45,894 bases of DNA, taken from positions 1-45,894 of the forward strand of contig CAISLM010000048.1 of NCBI GenBank assembly GCA_903886255.1. Direction: 5' to 3'. Shown here piece after piece: positions 1 to 8,758 of the stretch (position 1 is its first letter; every line of letters begins with the position of its first letter). Origin of the DNA: Candidatus Collierbacteria bacterium (lineage in GTDB: Bacteria > Patescibacteriota > Microgenomatia > UBA1400 > MFAQ01). Below the pieces are notes generated by a model. That model was not told the DNA's origin. It searched no databases and worked only from the letters and a program-made list of their open reading frames with translations. The position numbers and the translations under genes were made by a program.

Positions 1-63
1 GTATCACCTGACGAAAAATGGCCACTAGAATTATATTCCTGGGGATTTGATAACAAAAAATGA
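1..63 (+). CDS. 3' end of an upstream gene (partial)
   Basis: Frame 1 is open from the window edge and ends in TGA at 61-63, giving a 20-residue tail (VSPDEKWPLELYSWGFDNKK). The stop overlaps the ATG of the next gene in an ATGA arrangement, the same coupling seen between many genes here, which supports this being the true end of an upstream operon member. Too little is visible to assign a family. Confidence 0.6.
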   Translation, partial: VSPDEKWPLELYSWGFDNKK

Positions 64-1325
64 AAAGAAAAACCCTTCTTGTCACCATAATTTTCTTTCT
101 TTCTACTCTTATTCAGGTTATTTCCAATATTGTTCTCACTCGGCTCTTCGGAACTTCCGTTGACTATAGCCTCTTTTTAGCTGCCGTAACCCTACCAACT
201 ATTATTGTTACCGTAATATACGGAACACTAAACGATGCCCTTCTTCCGGTTTATGGAGAAAAATTAGTAAAGGACAAAGAAAATGCGGATGATTATTTCA
301 ACAAACAACTCACCACACTAACTCTATTAAGTATCGCCATCGCTATTCTGCTCAATCTGTTATCGCCATTTATCATGGTCCAACTGTTTGGAAAATCTGA
401 ACTTTCACAACCGATATTGATTAGGATGTTTATGATCCTCAACCTGTCAATTCCTTTTGCTACTTTCGTAACGATCCTTGGTATGAGACTCTATGCCCAA
501 AAGCAATATACCAAATTTCCTCTTGCACAAACGATCGGAAGTATTGTAAATCTTGCCCTCGTTCTCATTTTGTTCAAGTCCTTTGGCGCTTGGGGACTTG
601 TTTACTCATTTGTATTAAACATTATCGCCCAGATATTTTTCGTTCTGCCAAAAAATATCAAACTAAAAATCGGAAATATTGCTCCCATGATGAGTCTATG
701 GTTGCCTCTGGTCATAGGAATACTGGCGTTAAAAAGTGATGGGCTTATTGTTCGGACATTCAGCGCACAACTACCGGCAGGGTATATTATTTTTCACAAT
801 CTAATATATAAAGTTTGTTCTTTATCCGCCGGATTGATCACCATTGGAATTCAAGTACTTTTCCTGCCGAATATAATCGAGCGATTGGCCAGAAAAGATT
901 ATGTTAAAACCAAAGAATTGGTAAATAAGGTAAAAATAGTTGCGATTATTTTATCAATTATTCTTGCTCTATCCATTTATTTTATAGCGCCTGTCTTTAT
1001 CAAGTTATTATTTGTCGGCGGAAAATTCACACTCGAAGATTACAGCCGTGCGGTTGTTCTCATTCCTTACTATCTCATCCCTGTATTTGGCTGGGGAATA
1101 ATTAGCGTATTTCTTCAGCCACTTTATGCACTTAAAAAACATATGTTAGTTGGCATTTTGAATTTATTTTGTTTTGCGGTTGCCTGGATCATCGCTACAA
1201 ATGTTAGTCACAGCTCACCCTCACTTGCCATATCAGTTGGATTATCTGTGCTTTTGCTCGGATCTGCCCTAGGCTCCGAGATTATCTGGCAATTTAGTTT
1301 TAACAAACTAAGTAAAGAGTCATGA
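60..1325 (+). CDS. MurJ/MviN-type lipid-linked oligosaccharide flippase
   Basis: The 421-residue product is almost entirely hydrophobic, with about 12 predicted membrane helices and an N-terminal MviN/MATE-like pattern: a first helix ending in SNIVLTRLFG, then a helix followed by GTLNDALLPVYGE, as in the N-lobe of MurJ. The MOP superfamily moves polyprenyl-linked sugars across the inner membrane. At 421 residues it is shorter than typical MurJ (about 500), so one or two helices may be missing. It overlaps the upstream stop by ATGA and the following GT2 by ATGA, so it is translationally coupled to both. In a glycan locus it could be a Wzx-role flippase rather than the peptidoglycan enzyme; sequence reading alone cannot separate these. 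Confidence 0.8.
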   Translation: MKRKTLLVTIIFFLSTLIQVISNIVLTRLFGTSVDYSLFLAAVTLPTIIVTVIYGTLNDALLPVYGEKLVKDKENADDYFNKQLTTLTLLSIAIAILLNLLSPFIMVQLFGKSELSQPILIRMFMILNLSIPFATFVTILGMRLYAQKQYTKFPLAQTIGSIVNLALVLILFKSFGAWGLVYSFVLNIIAQIFFVLPKNIKLKIGNIAPMMSLWLPLVIGILALKSDGLIVRTFSAQLPAGYIIFHNLIYKVCSLSAGLITIGIQVLFLPNIIERLARKDYVKTKELVNKVKIVAIILSIILALSIYFIAPVFIKLLFVGGKFTLEDYSRAVVLIPYYLIPVFGWGIISVFLQPLYALKKHMLVGILNLFCFAVAWIIATNVSHSSPSLAISVGLSVLLLGSALGSEIIWQFSFNKLSKES

Positions 1326-2083
1326 ACGCCTCAGTTGTGATTCCTACTTACAAGAGACCCGGATTGGCAGAAAATCTGAAGAAACAAATTCACCAATATA
1401 CGCCGGATATCGAGGTCGTGATAATCGATCAAAGTAATTCAAAACACCCTAATACTTCGGTCGCAAAAAATCAGGGGATTGCCAAAGCAAAGGGCGAGAT
1501 TGTTATTTTCTTCGACGACGATGTCGAGATTACACCAAATACTATAAAAGCTCACCTAAAAGAATATTCAAATTCAAATATTTTAGGAGTTTCCGGAAGA
1601 GTGATTAACGACGGAGAAGCTATTCCGGCAAATAAAGATGTTGAAACCGGAACAATGAATAAACTGGGAACATCTTTCGTAAAAAATTTTTGGGGTGAAC
1701 GTAGACAAAATGTAGTTCACCCTTATGGCTGCAACATGTCTTTCCGGAAATCAATATTGGAAACCGTCGGTGGATTTGACACCAAATTTCCACCCCCTCT
1801 AAGTTCGTTTGAAGAAATTGATCTGGGGCTAAGAGTTTCAAAAATTGGTGTGATTATATTCTCGCCTGATGCGCTCGTGTATCACCATAGAGCATCTAGT
1901 GGGGGAACGAGAACTGATATCAAAACCAGGAACAAACTTTATTACCAATCCTATGGCAGATTAATAAGAAAGCATATTAAATTTCCACTAAGTTTAATAT
2001 CGATCGCCATCATAAAGTTGAGAATCCTAAAAGAAGCACCTTATGCATTGCTGGCATTTGCAAAAGGACTATTAACGGCATGA
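1322..2083 (+). CDS. GT2 family glycosyltransferase
   Basis: This is a 253-residue GT-A fold enzyme. The N-terminus VVIPTYKRP (residues 5-13) is the nucleotide-binding start of GT2 proteins. FFDDDVEI places the metal-binding DxD at residues 65-67. A GCNMSFRK segment followed by GGFD and FEEIDLGLR (about residues 137-172) is the usual acceptor and ED region. A short hydrophobic C-terminal segment may tether it to the membrane. It most likely adds one sugar to a lipid-linked glycan at the cytoplasmic face. It sits between the flippase and the nuclease gene with ATGA overlaps on both sides. The sugar and acceptor cannot be told from sequence. Confidence 0.88.
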   Translation: MNASVVIPTYKRPGLAENLKKQIHQYTPDIEVVIIDQSNSKHPNTSVAKNQGIAKAKGEIVIFFDDDVEITPNTIKAHLKEYSNSNILGVSGRVINDGEAIPANKDVETGTMNKLGTSFVKNFWGERRQNVVHPYGCNMSFRKSILETVGGFDTKFPPPLSSFEEIDLGLRVSKIGVIIFSPDALVYHHRASSGGTRTDIKTRNKLYYQSYGRLIRKHIKFPLSLISIAIIKLRILKEAPYALLAFAKGLLTA

Positions 2084-2616
2084 AAAACAAGACCCCAAAT
2101 ATTCTAAAGATTTTTGTCTTCGCCTTTTTTATATCTTCATATATTTATCTTACTTTCTTTTATTATTCTCACCGGAATACGAATCTTCCCCAACCCAAAT
2201 CTAATATAGTTGCTCAACCAATAACTTCAACCGAAAAAGTGGTTAGAGTTATTGATGGTGATACCTTTGTAATCGAAGGAGACATAAGAGTGAGACTGAT
2301 TGGTATGGATACCCCCGAGATGAAAAATAAAAATAACAAGATCGACTGCTTTGCACAGGAAGCCAAAGATAAACTAACATCAATGATTTCAGGAAAAGAT
2401 GTTAACTTAGTCAAAGACGTTTCCGAAACCGACAGATACGGAAGACTTCTCCGTTATGTCTATCTTGGAGACAAAATGGTAAATGACACGCTTGTGAAAG
2501 AAGGATATGCCGTCATCGCCACCTTTCCTCCGGACGTAAAATATGAAAATGAATTCCTCACTAGTGAAAAAATGGCCAGAGAATCCAATCTTGGTCTCTG
2601 GTCGGCCTGTAAATAG
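2080..2616 (+). CDS. Membrane-anchored thermonuclease (SNase) family protein
   Basis: An N-terminal hydrophobic helix (about residues 9-29) looks like an uncleaved signal anchor, followed by a linker and a staphylococcal-nuclease OB-fold domain (about 52-176). Catalytic residues are visible: D59 and D61 in IDGDT, R72, D77, T78 and E80 in RLIGMDTPE, and R122 in DRYGR, matching R35, D40, T41, E43 and R87 of the Staphylococcus aureus enzyme. It should be an active Ca-dependent nuclease outside the cell membrane, degrading DNA or RNA. The gene overlaps the upstream GT2 by ATGA, so it belongs to the glycan operon although it has no glycan role. A nucleotide-scavenging role is inference. Confidence 0.9.
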   Translation: MKNKTPNILKIFVFAFFISSYIYLTFFYYSHRNTNLPQPKSNIVAQPITSTEKVVRVIDGDTFVIEGDIRVRLIGMDTPEMKNKNNKIDCFAQEAKDKLTSMISGKDVNLVKDVSETDRYGRLLRYVYLGDKMVNDTLVKEGYAVIATFPPDVKYENEFLTSEKMARESNLGLWSACK

Positions 2617-2633
2617 TTATTTAATTGAATCTA

Positions 2634-2639
2634 TATAAT
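2634..2639 (+). promoter_or_regulatory. -10 promoter element (TATAAT), probable leaderless start
   Basis: A perfect TATAAT lies in the 30-base gap before the membrane-protein gene. A transcript starting 7-8 bases downstream would begin at the GTG at 2647, so the mRNA would be leaderless. I see no convincing -35 hexamer at the usual distance. Confidence 0.45.
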
Positions 2640-2646
2640 ACCCATT

Positions 2647-4230
2647 GTGAGGCAAAAATTTAATAGAACTATAAAATTTTTTATCGTTCTAGTTATTCTT
2701 CTTATTCTTGGAGGATACAACTTATTTAATTATTTAAAAGCAGGGGAGTTCGGTCTGCTTAATCTGGATGTTCGCGGTGATTTTACCGACCTTGTCTCTC
2801 CCACTTCCGGAGAACTGATTAAAGGGGATAAGGTTGTTGGTAACTTTCATTCCGATTTTCCCAACCTGGGTGTAATTTTGGTTCGTTTTTATAATCAAGA
2901 CAGAGACAGTAACGATACTCTCGCCTTCAGATTAAAAGAATCGGGCCAAAAAGATTGGTACTACCAGGCAAATTACAAGACAGATCAATTCCTTCCTCAC
3001 CAAGCTTTCCCTTTTGGTTTTCCCATAATCGTAAATTCAGCCGATAAGTATTACGACTTTGAACTCGAATCACTTAATGGAGCCACCGGAAGCGGAATCC
3101 TGATTGATTATCAAAAGCCTGTTTTTGTCGCCAAATCCAGCTTTACCAGAGGTGCGTTATTAAAAAATAAACAATTACTTTCCTATTTTGTAATCAATAA
3201 ATTTGTAAATGTTTTTGGTGACGCAGATACAAGAACAAATACTTTTTTCTCCTTTTTACCATTCATTATTTATTTACTTTACCTATTGACCGAAGGCATA
3301 AGTTTCCAGATTCTCACATCAGTGGCAATAGCTTTCGCTTACTGGGATATATTTTACTTGCAATCCAGCCATGACTTGTTATACATTTCCGTTATTTTCC
3401 TTTGGGCACTGATTTCCAAAAGATTCCGTTTTGAATCCAAAATCGCGGCTTCTTTTGCCTTGACTTTTTTAATCATTACGCCATTATTAATAATCGCCAA
3501 GCAGGATGATTTGGCAGAAAAATCGGCCATTTGGGCATATTTATTTTTATGTATTGCCGTAATTCAGCAGATTTATGAATTAAAGAAAAAACCCAAGAAA
3601 ATATTATCGCTAAAATCTTTCTATAAAAATATTACCAATGTCAAAGTCGCACCGGATTCATTCCTCAGAAAAGTTCCACCCATCGTCTATATTTTGCTCG
3701 ACATCTTTGCTTCTGCTGCCTTGATTAATTCTACAATAAATAATATTCATAGAGTTTTTGAACAGTACAAAGCATATTTCCCTACAAACTTCGTTAGTCT
3801 GTTCATAAAAGGTACTTGGTTTGCTTTCGTTGCATCTTTTATCATTTTGTACTTAGTTTTTTATTTTAGTAAAAAATCTAAAGGAATATGGCCGAAGGTC
3901 GCCATTTTTTCACTTTCTGCATATTTAATATTCGGCTTCTTCTTGGGTAAGACTACAAACTTCGTCGGCGACATAAAAATATTTTCTCTTTCTATTCCAG
4001 AAACTAGCGAAGCTTGGGTGGATGTCGTAATTTATGGCAAGAATTTCAAAAATCTACCATTTACCGGAAAGGTATATATAGATGGCATAGAGCAGTGTGT
4101 GATATCCTGGACTGACAATACAATCACTTTCAGAACCAACCCCGAGACCACAAAAACTGGCATGATCACAGTCGTTACTACCCAAAATAAAAAATCAAAC
4201 AGCCTCGACTTCAAATACGACTTTAAGTAA
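2647..4230 (+). CDS. Multi-pass membrane protein with C-terminal IPT/TIG-like domain, function unknown
   Basis: I do not recognise the family. The 527 residues comprise one N-terminal helix (about 10-29), a soluble extracytoplasmic domain of mixed beta character (about 35-175), a block of some nine membrane helices (about 195-440), and a C-terminal soluble domain (about 450-527). That last domain has the IPT/TIG immunoglobulin-like pattern: VVIYGKNF, then KVYIDG, then a short strand, then TGMITVVTTQNKKSN. TIG domains usually mediate extracellular binding. A GTG start is used because no ATG lies nearby and a TATAAT sits just upstream. The architecture resembles some GT-C-associated proteins, but no catalytic DxD is visible. 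It may anchor or present glycan or protein at the surface. Confidence 0.7.
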   Translation: MRQKFNRTIKFFIVLVILLILGGYNLFNYLKAGEFGLLNLDVRGDFTDLVSPTSGELIKGDKVVGNFHSDFPNLGVILVRFYNQDRDSNDTLAFRLKESGQKDWYYQANYKTDQFLPHQAFPFGFPIIVNSADKYYDFELESLNGATGSGILIDYQKPVFVAKSSFTRGALLKNKQLLSYFVINKFVNVFGDADTRTNTFFSFLPFIIYLLYLLTEGISFQILTSVAIAFAYWDIFYLQSSHDLLYISVIFLWALISKRFRFESKIAASFALTFLIITPLLIIAKQDDLAEKSAIWAYLFLCIAVIQQIYELKKKPKKILSLKSFYKNITNVKVAPDSFLRKVPPIVYILLDIFASAALINSTINNIHRVFEQYKAYFPTNFVSLFIKGTWFAFVASFIILYLVFYFSKKSKGIWPKVAIFSLSAYLIFGFFLGKTTNFVGDIKIFSLSIPETSEAWVDVVIYGKNFKNLPFTGKVYIDGIEQCVISWTDNTITFRTNPETTKTGMITVVTTQNKKSNSLDFKYDFK

Positions 4231-4272
4231 CATTCAGCCTGTATTAAGGTTATAGTAAAAGAATAACCATAA

Positions 4273-5202
4273 ATGGTGAAAAAAATTCCACTTACTATAG
4301 TTACGGCTGTCCTAAACGAAGAAAAAATACTTCCGAGCTTTCTTAGACACGCAAAATCACTTGCTGATGAAGTCATTGTCGTCATTGATTATCGGAATGA
4401 AGACAACAGTCAGAAAATAGCTAGAAAAATGAAGTGTAAGGTCTTGGTCGATAGAGGTAGTTCTAAAGGAATTGTTTTCAATAATAAGAACTGGGGGATC
4501 GATTCGGCCAAAAACGATTGGGTAATGGTAGTGGATGCAGATGAAAGACTCGATGATACTCTCCAGAAAGAAGTCGTCTCGATTGTCTTAGGGAAGCATC
4601 GGTCGAAAGCAACTATTTACCAAACCGGATTTATTAACTATGAATTCGGCAAGTTGTTCGACAGATCGGACCAACAGCAAAAACCATTTGTTAGATTATT
4701 CCGCAAAGGCAGTTTCAAATATCAAACCCAAAAGACCGCTGAAGGTTTTGGAATTCAAACCCAAAGTTTGGCAAAGGGAGATGAGCTGGGCATAATTTTA
4801 TTAAAGATTCCTGTTGTCAGATCTTGGTATTTAAATAAGAATAGTAATGTTGAAACTCTAAAAGGCCATCTTCTTCATTTCAGTCATCCAACCATTATTG
4901 AGTTTTTACGGAAAATCGATCATTACTCCTCAAGGGAGGCAAAAATCATTTTTTACAATAATCCCGATGTTAAAACCTGGAAAATCGTCATCAAACTATT
5001 CTTTGATCCTGCCAAAGAATTTATCTATAAATACATTATTTGGAAATTCTACCGGGAAGGAGTTCATGGCTTTATTGTCTCTATCATCTATGCCTTTTAT
5101 CGGTTTTTAATTGACGCCAAATATTATCGTCTGGCGTATCGACAGAGTCATCTGAAAGAGATTTTGCAATTGAAAAAGAAATATCACCTAAAATATCTTT
5201 AG
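4273..5202 (+). CDS. GT2 family glycosyltransferase (WaaE/KdtX-like)
   Basis: The 309-residue product begins with the GT2 signature LTIVTAVLNEEKILP (residues 7-21). The metal-binding motif is VVDADERLD, with DAD at residues 88-90. The layout, in which NEE is followed about 75 residues later by the NDWVMVVDADE block and a basic C-terminal HFSHPTI...YSSREAKI region, is that of the WaaE/KdtX group, which adds glucose-like sugars to core oligosaccharides. The C-terminal third is basic and aromatic and probably lies on the membrane. Its closest relative in the window is the GT2 at 10727-11446. A TATAGT at 4251-4256 could be a weak -10. The sugar specificity is not readable. Confidence 0.85.
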   Translation: MVKKIPLTIVTAVLNEEKILPSFLRHAKSLADEVIVVIDYRNEDNSQKIARKMKCKVLVDRGSSKGIVFNNKNWGIDSAKNDWVMVVDADERLDDTLQKEVVSIVLGKHRSKATIYQTGFINYEFGKLFDRSDQQQKPFVRLFRKGSFKYQTQKTAEGFGIQTQSLAKGDELGIILLKIPVVRSWYLNKNSNVETLKGHLLHFSHPTIIEFLRKIDHYSSREAKIIFYNNPDVKTWKIVIKLFFDPAKEFIYKYIIWKFYREGVHGFIVSIIYAFYRFLIDAKYYRLAYRQSHLKEILQLKKKYHLKYL

Positions 5203-5277
5203 TCTTGTCTAGGTATTGATATAGAATAAGTCGAGATGACCCCCCTTGTTTTTTGAAAACATTTACTTATCCGATAT

Positions 5278-6768
5278 ATGAAAATAAAATTTCCCAAAGC
5301 CAATTATGTGTTATTGGCAATATTAATCATCGCTGCCTTTTTTCGTCTTTATCATTACTCCGATCGCATTGGTTTCGGTCAAGACTCAGCCCGTGATGCC
5401 ATCATTGGTCTTTTCTCAATCAGGAATCACAAACTTCCGCTGATGGGACCACCTTCTTCCGCTTGGGGATTTAATTTTGGCCCGCTTTATTATTACTTTA
5501 TTGCTTTATTTACACTCATAATTCCCGGTATATTTTCTCCATGGATTGGTTTCACCCTTCTTTCACTTCTCACTGTATTTTTGGTTTACAAGACAGGGGA
5601 GGGGGCCTTCGACAAAACTTTTGGATTTATCGCCGCCTTTCTCTGCGCGATCTCATTTGCCGAAGTTGGTAACGCCCAAACTCTTTTAAACACTGTGCTT
5701 GTTTCTTTTGCCACCGCCCTGGCATTTTTTGCCCTCGAACGAACGCTAAATACAAAATTAAAAATATTTCCGATATTACTTGGCTTTTCTGTGGCTCTCG
5801 CTATTAATAGCCATCTCCAGGCTTTAAGTTTACTTCTCTTGCTCCCATTAACTATCCTTTTCACTCCGGGGAAATTAAAAGAAAAAATAATCAACATAAT
5901 TTTTATTTCCCTGGGATTCCTGATCGGCTTTGTCCCTCTGATAATTTTTGAATTCCAACACAATCTTGCCTGGACGAAAAGTATCATTGACTATTCATTG
6001 CATGGTCAACAAAAATTTTATACTCCCGTCCGTTGGCTCACTGAATTTACCAAATTCTGGCCATCTACTTTTGGTCAGATATTAAGCGGAATTCCCCTAA
6101 CAGGCTATCTTTATTCCGGATTGATCGTCGTCTCTCTAGTATTTTCCTATCTAAAAAAGATTCGGTTACCGAAAATTTTCTACATCATTTTCACGACCTT
6201 TATTTTAGAAATAATTTCTGTCCGTTTTTATAAAGGCCCAAGATCGCCGGAGTACTTTATCATCGCCCATCAATTTGTTATTTTCTTCGTTGCCTTTTCC
6301 CTCTGGGTGTCTCTCAAGATCAATCGTTGGTTGGGAATTGTCATACTGCTATCGATTGCCACAATGTCCATAAAAAGCGATCTATCACTGGTAGGCTCCA
6401 AGTCTAATGCTCCGGATATCTTGGGCCTATTTGCCCAGGAGCAAAAATACTTGGGAAATAATCAGACTACGTTATATGGCACGGCCAATTCCTTCGGAGC
6501 TTCAATTGCCATATATTACCTTTCATACAAAGAAAATCTCATCGGAAACGGAGATTCGTTGATCATTTGCGATAATCTTGAAGGTTCAGCCATGGGCAAA
6601 CCGGATTTTTGTCCCGCTACCGGCAGGTTATTTAACTCCGGACGTTTGGTAATTTTTCCTTTCGACAAACTTAGTCCCAGCCAGAGAATCGACTATAAAA
6701 CCGAAGAACTCAAAGCAGAAATTTATTATTATCGAACTTACAATAACTACGAACTGATTAAGTATTAA
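5278..6768 (+). CDS. GT-C membrane glycosyltransferase (PMT/ArnT-like)
   Basis: This 496-residue protein has about 11 membrane helices. After the first helix comes the first external loop with RIGFGQDSARD (residues 30-40), where D36 or D40 fills the acidic role of the DxD/DE motif in the GT39/GT83 (PMT_2) group. A following FGPLYYYF segment matches the usual PPLYY motif. A soluble C-terminal domain (about 380-496) carries paired cysteines. Such enzymes use a polyprenyl-phosphate sugar outside the membrane to glycosylate protein or glycan. It stands alone after a 75-base gap that has a possible TATAGA -10 at 5220-5225. Natural donors would be products of the DPM1-like GT2s in this window. Confidence 0.8.
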   Translation: MKIKFPKANYVLLAILIIAAFFRLYHYSDRIGFGQDSARDAIIGLFSIRNHKLPLMGPPSSAWGFNFGPLYYYFIALFTLIIPGIFSPWIGFTLLSLLTVFLVYKTGEGAFDKTFGFIAAFLCAISFAEVGNAQTLLNTVLVSFATALAFFALERTLNTKLKIFPILLGFSVALAINSHLQALSLLLLLPLTILFTPGKLKEKIINIIFISLGFLIGFVPLIIFEFQHNLAWTKSIIDYSLHGQQKFYTPVRWLTEFTKFWPSTFGQILSGIPLTGYLYSGLIVVSLVFSYLKKIRLPKIFYIIFTTFILEIISVRFYKGPRSPEYFIIAHQFVIFFVAFSLWVSLKINRWLGIVILLSIATMSIKSDLSLVGSKSNAPDILGLFAQEQKYLGNNQTTLYGTANSFGASIAIYYLSYKENLIGNGDSLIICDNLEGSAMGKPDFCPATGRLFNSGRLVIFPFDKLSPSQRIDYKTEELKAEIYYYRTYNNYELIKY

Positions 6769-6781
6769 TTGATCTGTCGTG

Positions 6782-6787
6782 TAGAAT
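6782..6787 (+). promoter_or_regulatory. Possible -10 element (TAGAAT) before the gmd-rmd pair
   Basis: TAGAAT lies in the 28-base gap and ends 9 bases before the ATG at 6797, consistent with the near-leaderless pattern found elsewhere in the window. The same hexamer serves as -10 for the minus-strand operon starting at 27035. No clear -35 is seen. Confidence 0.35.
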
Positions 6788-6796
6788 AAAAACACT

Positions 6797-7819
6797 ATGA
6801 AACAAACCAAGGTTGCTCTAATCACTGGTATCACTTCTCAAGATGGTTCATATCTAGCCGATTTGTTACTTAAAAAAGGATATAAAGTTATCGGCACCAT
6901 CCGCCGTTCCACTTCCACAGTTCGTCCCAACATCGAACATCTAAAAGGAAAAGTGATTTTAGAAGCCGCCGATCTTACCGATCAGGAATCCATCAATCAG
7001 GTAATAATCAAACATCAGCCGGATGAAGTCTACAATATCGCCGCTCAAAGCGTTCCTGCCGATAGCTGGACTCACCCCTTTTATACCGGAGAAGTTACAG
7101 CCCTCGGTCCTGTTCGAGTTTTTGAGGCCGTTCGTCATTTTTGCCCTAAAGCTCGCATATATCAAGCCACCTCCCGCGAAATTCTCGGTGGCGTTAAGGG
7201 AATAGAACACGCCAATGAAAGCACACCCATTTTTGCCAACAATCCTTATGGAATTGCCAAAGCCTATGCCCACATGATGGTTAGCTGCTACCGCCAGTCG
7301 TATGGCATGTTTGTCTGTGGTGGAATTCTTTTTAATCACGAATCACCCCGCCGTTCATTGCATTTTGTTACCAGGAAAATAAGTACCGGCGTTGCTTGTA
7401 TAAAACTGGGAATCAAAAATCCTCCCATAAACGAAATAGGTGAACCGCTGGTAGATAAAAACAACAAGATACATTTGGGTGACCTAAATGCTACTCGTGA
7501 TTGGGGATATGCCAAAGAATATGTAGAAGCTATGTGGCTTATGCTCCAGCATCCAACTCCGAAAGATTACATTATTGGTACGAATACCAGCTATTCGATA
7601 AAAGACGCATGCAAAGCCGCCTTTGATCATGTGGGTCTGAATTGGGAAGATCACGTTATCTCCGATTCGAAACTATTAAGGCCGACAGAAATCACGGATA
7701 TGATGGGGGATTATTCTTTGGCCAAAAAAGAACTTGGTTGGGAGCCGAAAACATTTATGAAAGAACTGATGGGAATTATGGTAGATGCCGATCTGGATCT
7801 ACTAAAAAATCAATCATAA
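6797..7819 (+). CDS. gmd: GDP-mannose 4,6-dehydratase family protein (GMD)
   Basis: This extended-SDR enzyme has 340 residues, against about 370 for typical GMD. The Rossmann motif ITGITSQDGSYLA lies at 9-21, Y151 and K155 form the YxxxK pair (NPYGIAKAYA), and GILFNHESPRR and LNATRDWGYAKEYVE are GMD hallmarks. The family converts GDP-mannose to GDP-4-keto-6-deoxymannose, and related enzymes act on GDP-heptose. An oddity is the catalytic segment: canonical YQASTSELYG reads YQATSREILG (122-131), so the active-site Thr becomes S126 and the next residue R127, while E128 is kept. It is directly followed by the reductase gene with no gap, so the two steps are coupled. Substrate could be GDP-mannose (ManC is at 39264) or GDP-heptose. 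Confidence 0.88.
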   Translation: MKQTKVALITGITSQDGSYLADLLLKKGYKVIGTIRRSTSTVRPNIEHLKGKVILEAADLTDQESINQVIIKHQPDEVYNIAAQSVPADSWTHPFYTGEVTALGPVRVFEAVRHFCPKARIYQATSREILGGVKGIEHANESTPIFANNPYGIAKAYAHMMVSCYRQSYGMFVCGGILFNHESPRRSLHFVTRKISTGVACIKLGIKNPPINEIGEPLVDKNNKIHLGDLNATRDWGYAKEYVEAMWLMLQHPTPKDYIIGTNTSYSIKDACKAAFDHVGLNWEDHVISDSKLLRPTEITDMMGDYSLAKKELGWEPKTFMKELMGIMVDADLDLLKNQS

Positions 7820-8758
7820 ATGAAAATGGTTTTAATCACCGGCAGTGAAGGTTTCGCTGGCCAATATCTTTGGAAAGAGTTGGAATCCAATGGGTATCAG
7901 GTTTATGGAACAACGCTTCTTGCGCCTGAAACCGGATTATCAAAAAATGTTTTTGTTTGCGATATCGAAAAGCAGGATCAACTATCCGTACTCATCTTAA
8001 AGATTCGACCGGATATTATTGTCCATCTTGCCGGTCAGGCCAAACCGGGACTCTCGTATAAAATTCCTCAAAAGACAATCTCCGTTAATACAATCGGAAC
8101 AATTAATTTATTCGAAGCAGTTAAAAATATATCGAGTTATAAACCAAGAATAATTGTGATTGGTTCTTCGGAAGAATACGGCATCGTCTTACCTGAAAAT
8201 CTTCCCATAACAGAAAAGACACGGGTAAATCCAACTAATCCGTATTCAATCAGTAAAACAGCGAACTGGTTTTTGTCGCAAGAATATGTCCGTGCATTTA
8301 ACTTTGACATTGTCTATGTCACCCCCTTCAATCACACCGGCCCGGGACAGTCTCTAGGATTTATTACCTCCGACGTTTCTTCACAAATCGTCGAGATCGA
8401 AAATGGGAAAAAGAAGCCAATTGTTCTAACGGGAGATCTTTCTTCCAAAAGAGATATCTGTGATGTTCGGGATGTAGTCCGCGGGTACAGGTTACTGATC
8501 GAAAAAGGCAAACCGGGAGAGAGGTACATCATAAGTTCCGGGAAAAGCGTCTTGGTTCGTGATATCGTCGATAAACTTATCTCTTTATCAAAAGTTAAAA
8601 TCGAACTCCAGCTGGACCCATCCCGGGTTAGACCATCGGATGCACCTGATCTATATGGAAGCCATGAAAAAATTACCGGAGAAACCGGTTGGACTCCTGA
8701 AATTCCCCTTGAAAAAACGCTTGAAGATATTTTGGAATGGCGCCGGGCCAATTCCTAA
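7820..8758 (+). CDS. rmd: GDP-4-keto-6-deoxy-D-mannose reductase family protein (RMD)
   Basis: The 312-residue extended SDR has the NAD(P)-binding ITGSEGFAGQYL (6-17), a GSSEEYG active-site segment, NPYSISK as YxxxK, and the FNHTGPGQ motif typical of RMD-type reductases. RMD reduces the 4-keto group made by GMD, giving GDP-D-rhamnose from GDP-mannose. The start codon follows the GMD stop immediately, so the pair is co-translated. If GMD here takes GDP-heptose, this enzyme would make a GDP-6-deoxyheptose, as in the DmhA/DmhB pair of Yersinia. The 3' end overlaps the convergent GT2 by 4 bases. The family call is secure; the substrate is not. Confidence 0.88.
   Translation: MKMVLITGSEGFAGQYLWKELESNGYQVYGTTLLAPETGLSKNVFVCDIEKQDQLSVLILKIRPDIIVHLAGQAKPGLSYKIPQKTISVNTIGTINLFEAVKNISSYKPRIIVIGSSEEYGIVLPENLPITEKTRVNPTNPYSISKTANWFLSQEYVRAFNFDIVYVTPFNHTGPGQSLGFITSDVSSQIVEIENGKKKPIVLTGDLSSKRDICDVRDVVRGYRLLIEKGKPGERYIISSGKSVLVRDIVDKLISLSKVKIELQLDPSRVRPSDAPDLYGSHEKITGETGWTPEIPLEKTLEDILEWRRANS

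Noticed and set aside
4248..4268. Inverted repeat GGTTAT/ATAACC before the GT2 gene at 4273
   Set aside because: The stem is only 6 pairs with a 9-base loop, A/T-rich and without a T run; chance is likely and neither terminator nor operator is supported.
5586..5987. A 133-codon minus-strand open frame
   Set aside because: It is antisense to the GT-C gene, has no promoter or family match, and its composition follows the complementary hydrophobic codons.
8332..8751. A 139-codon minus-strand open frame
   Set aside because: It is antisense to the RMD gene, and its serine/threonine-rich translation shows no family pattern.
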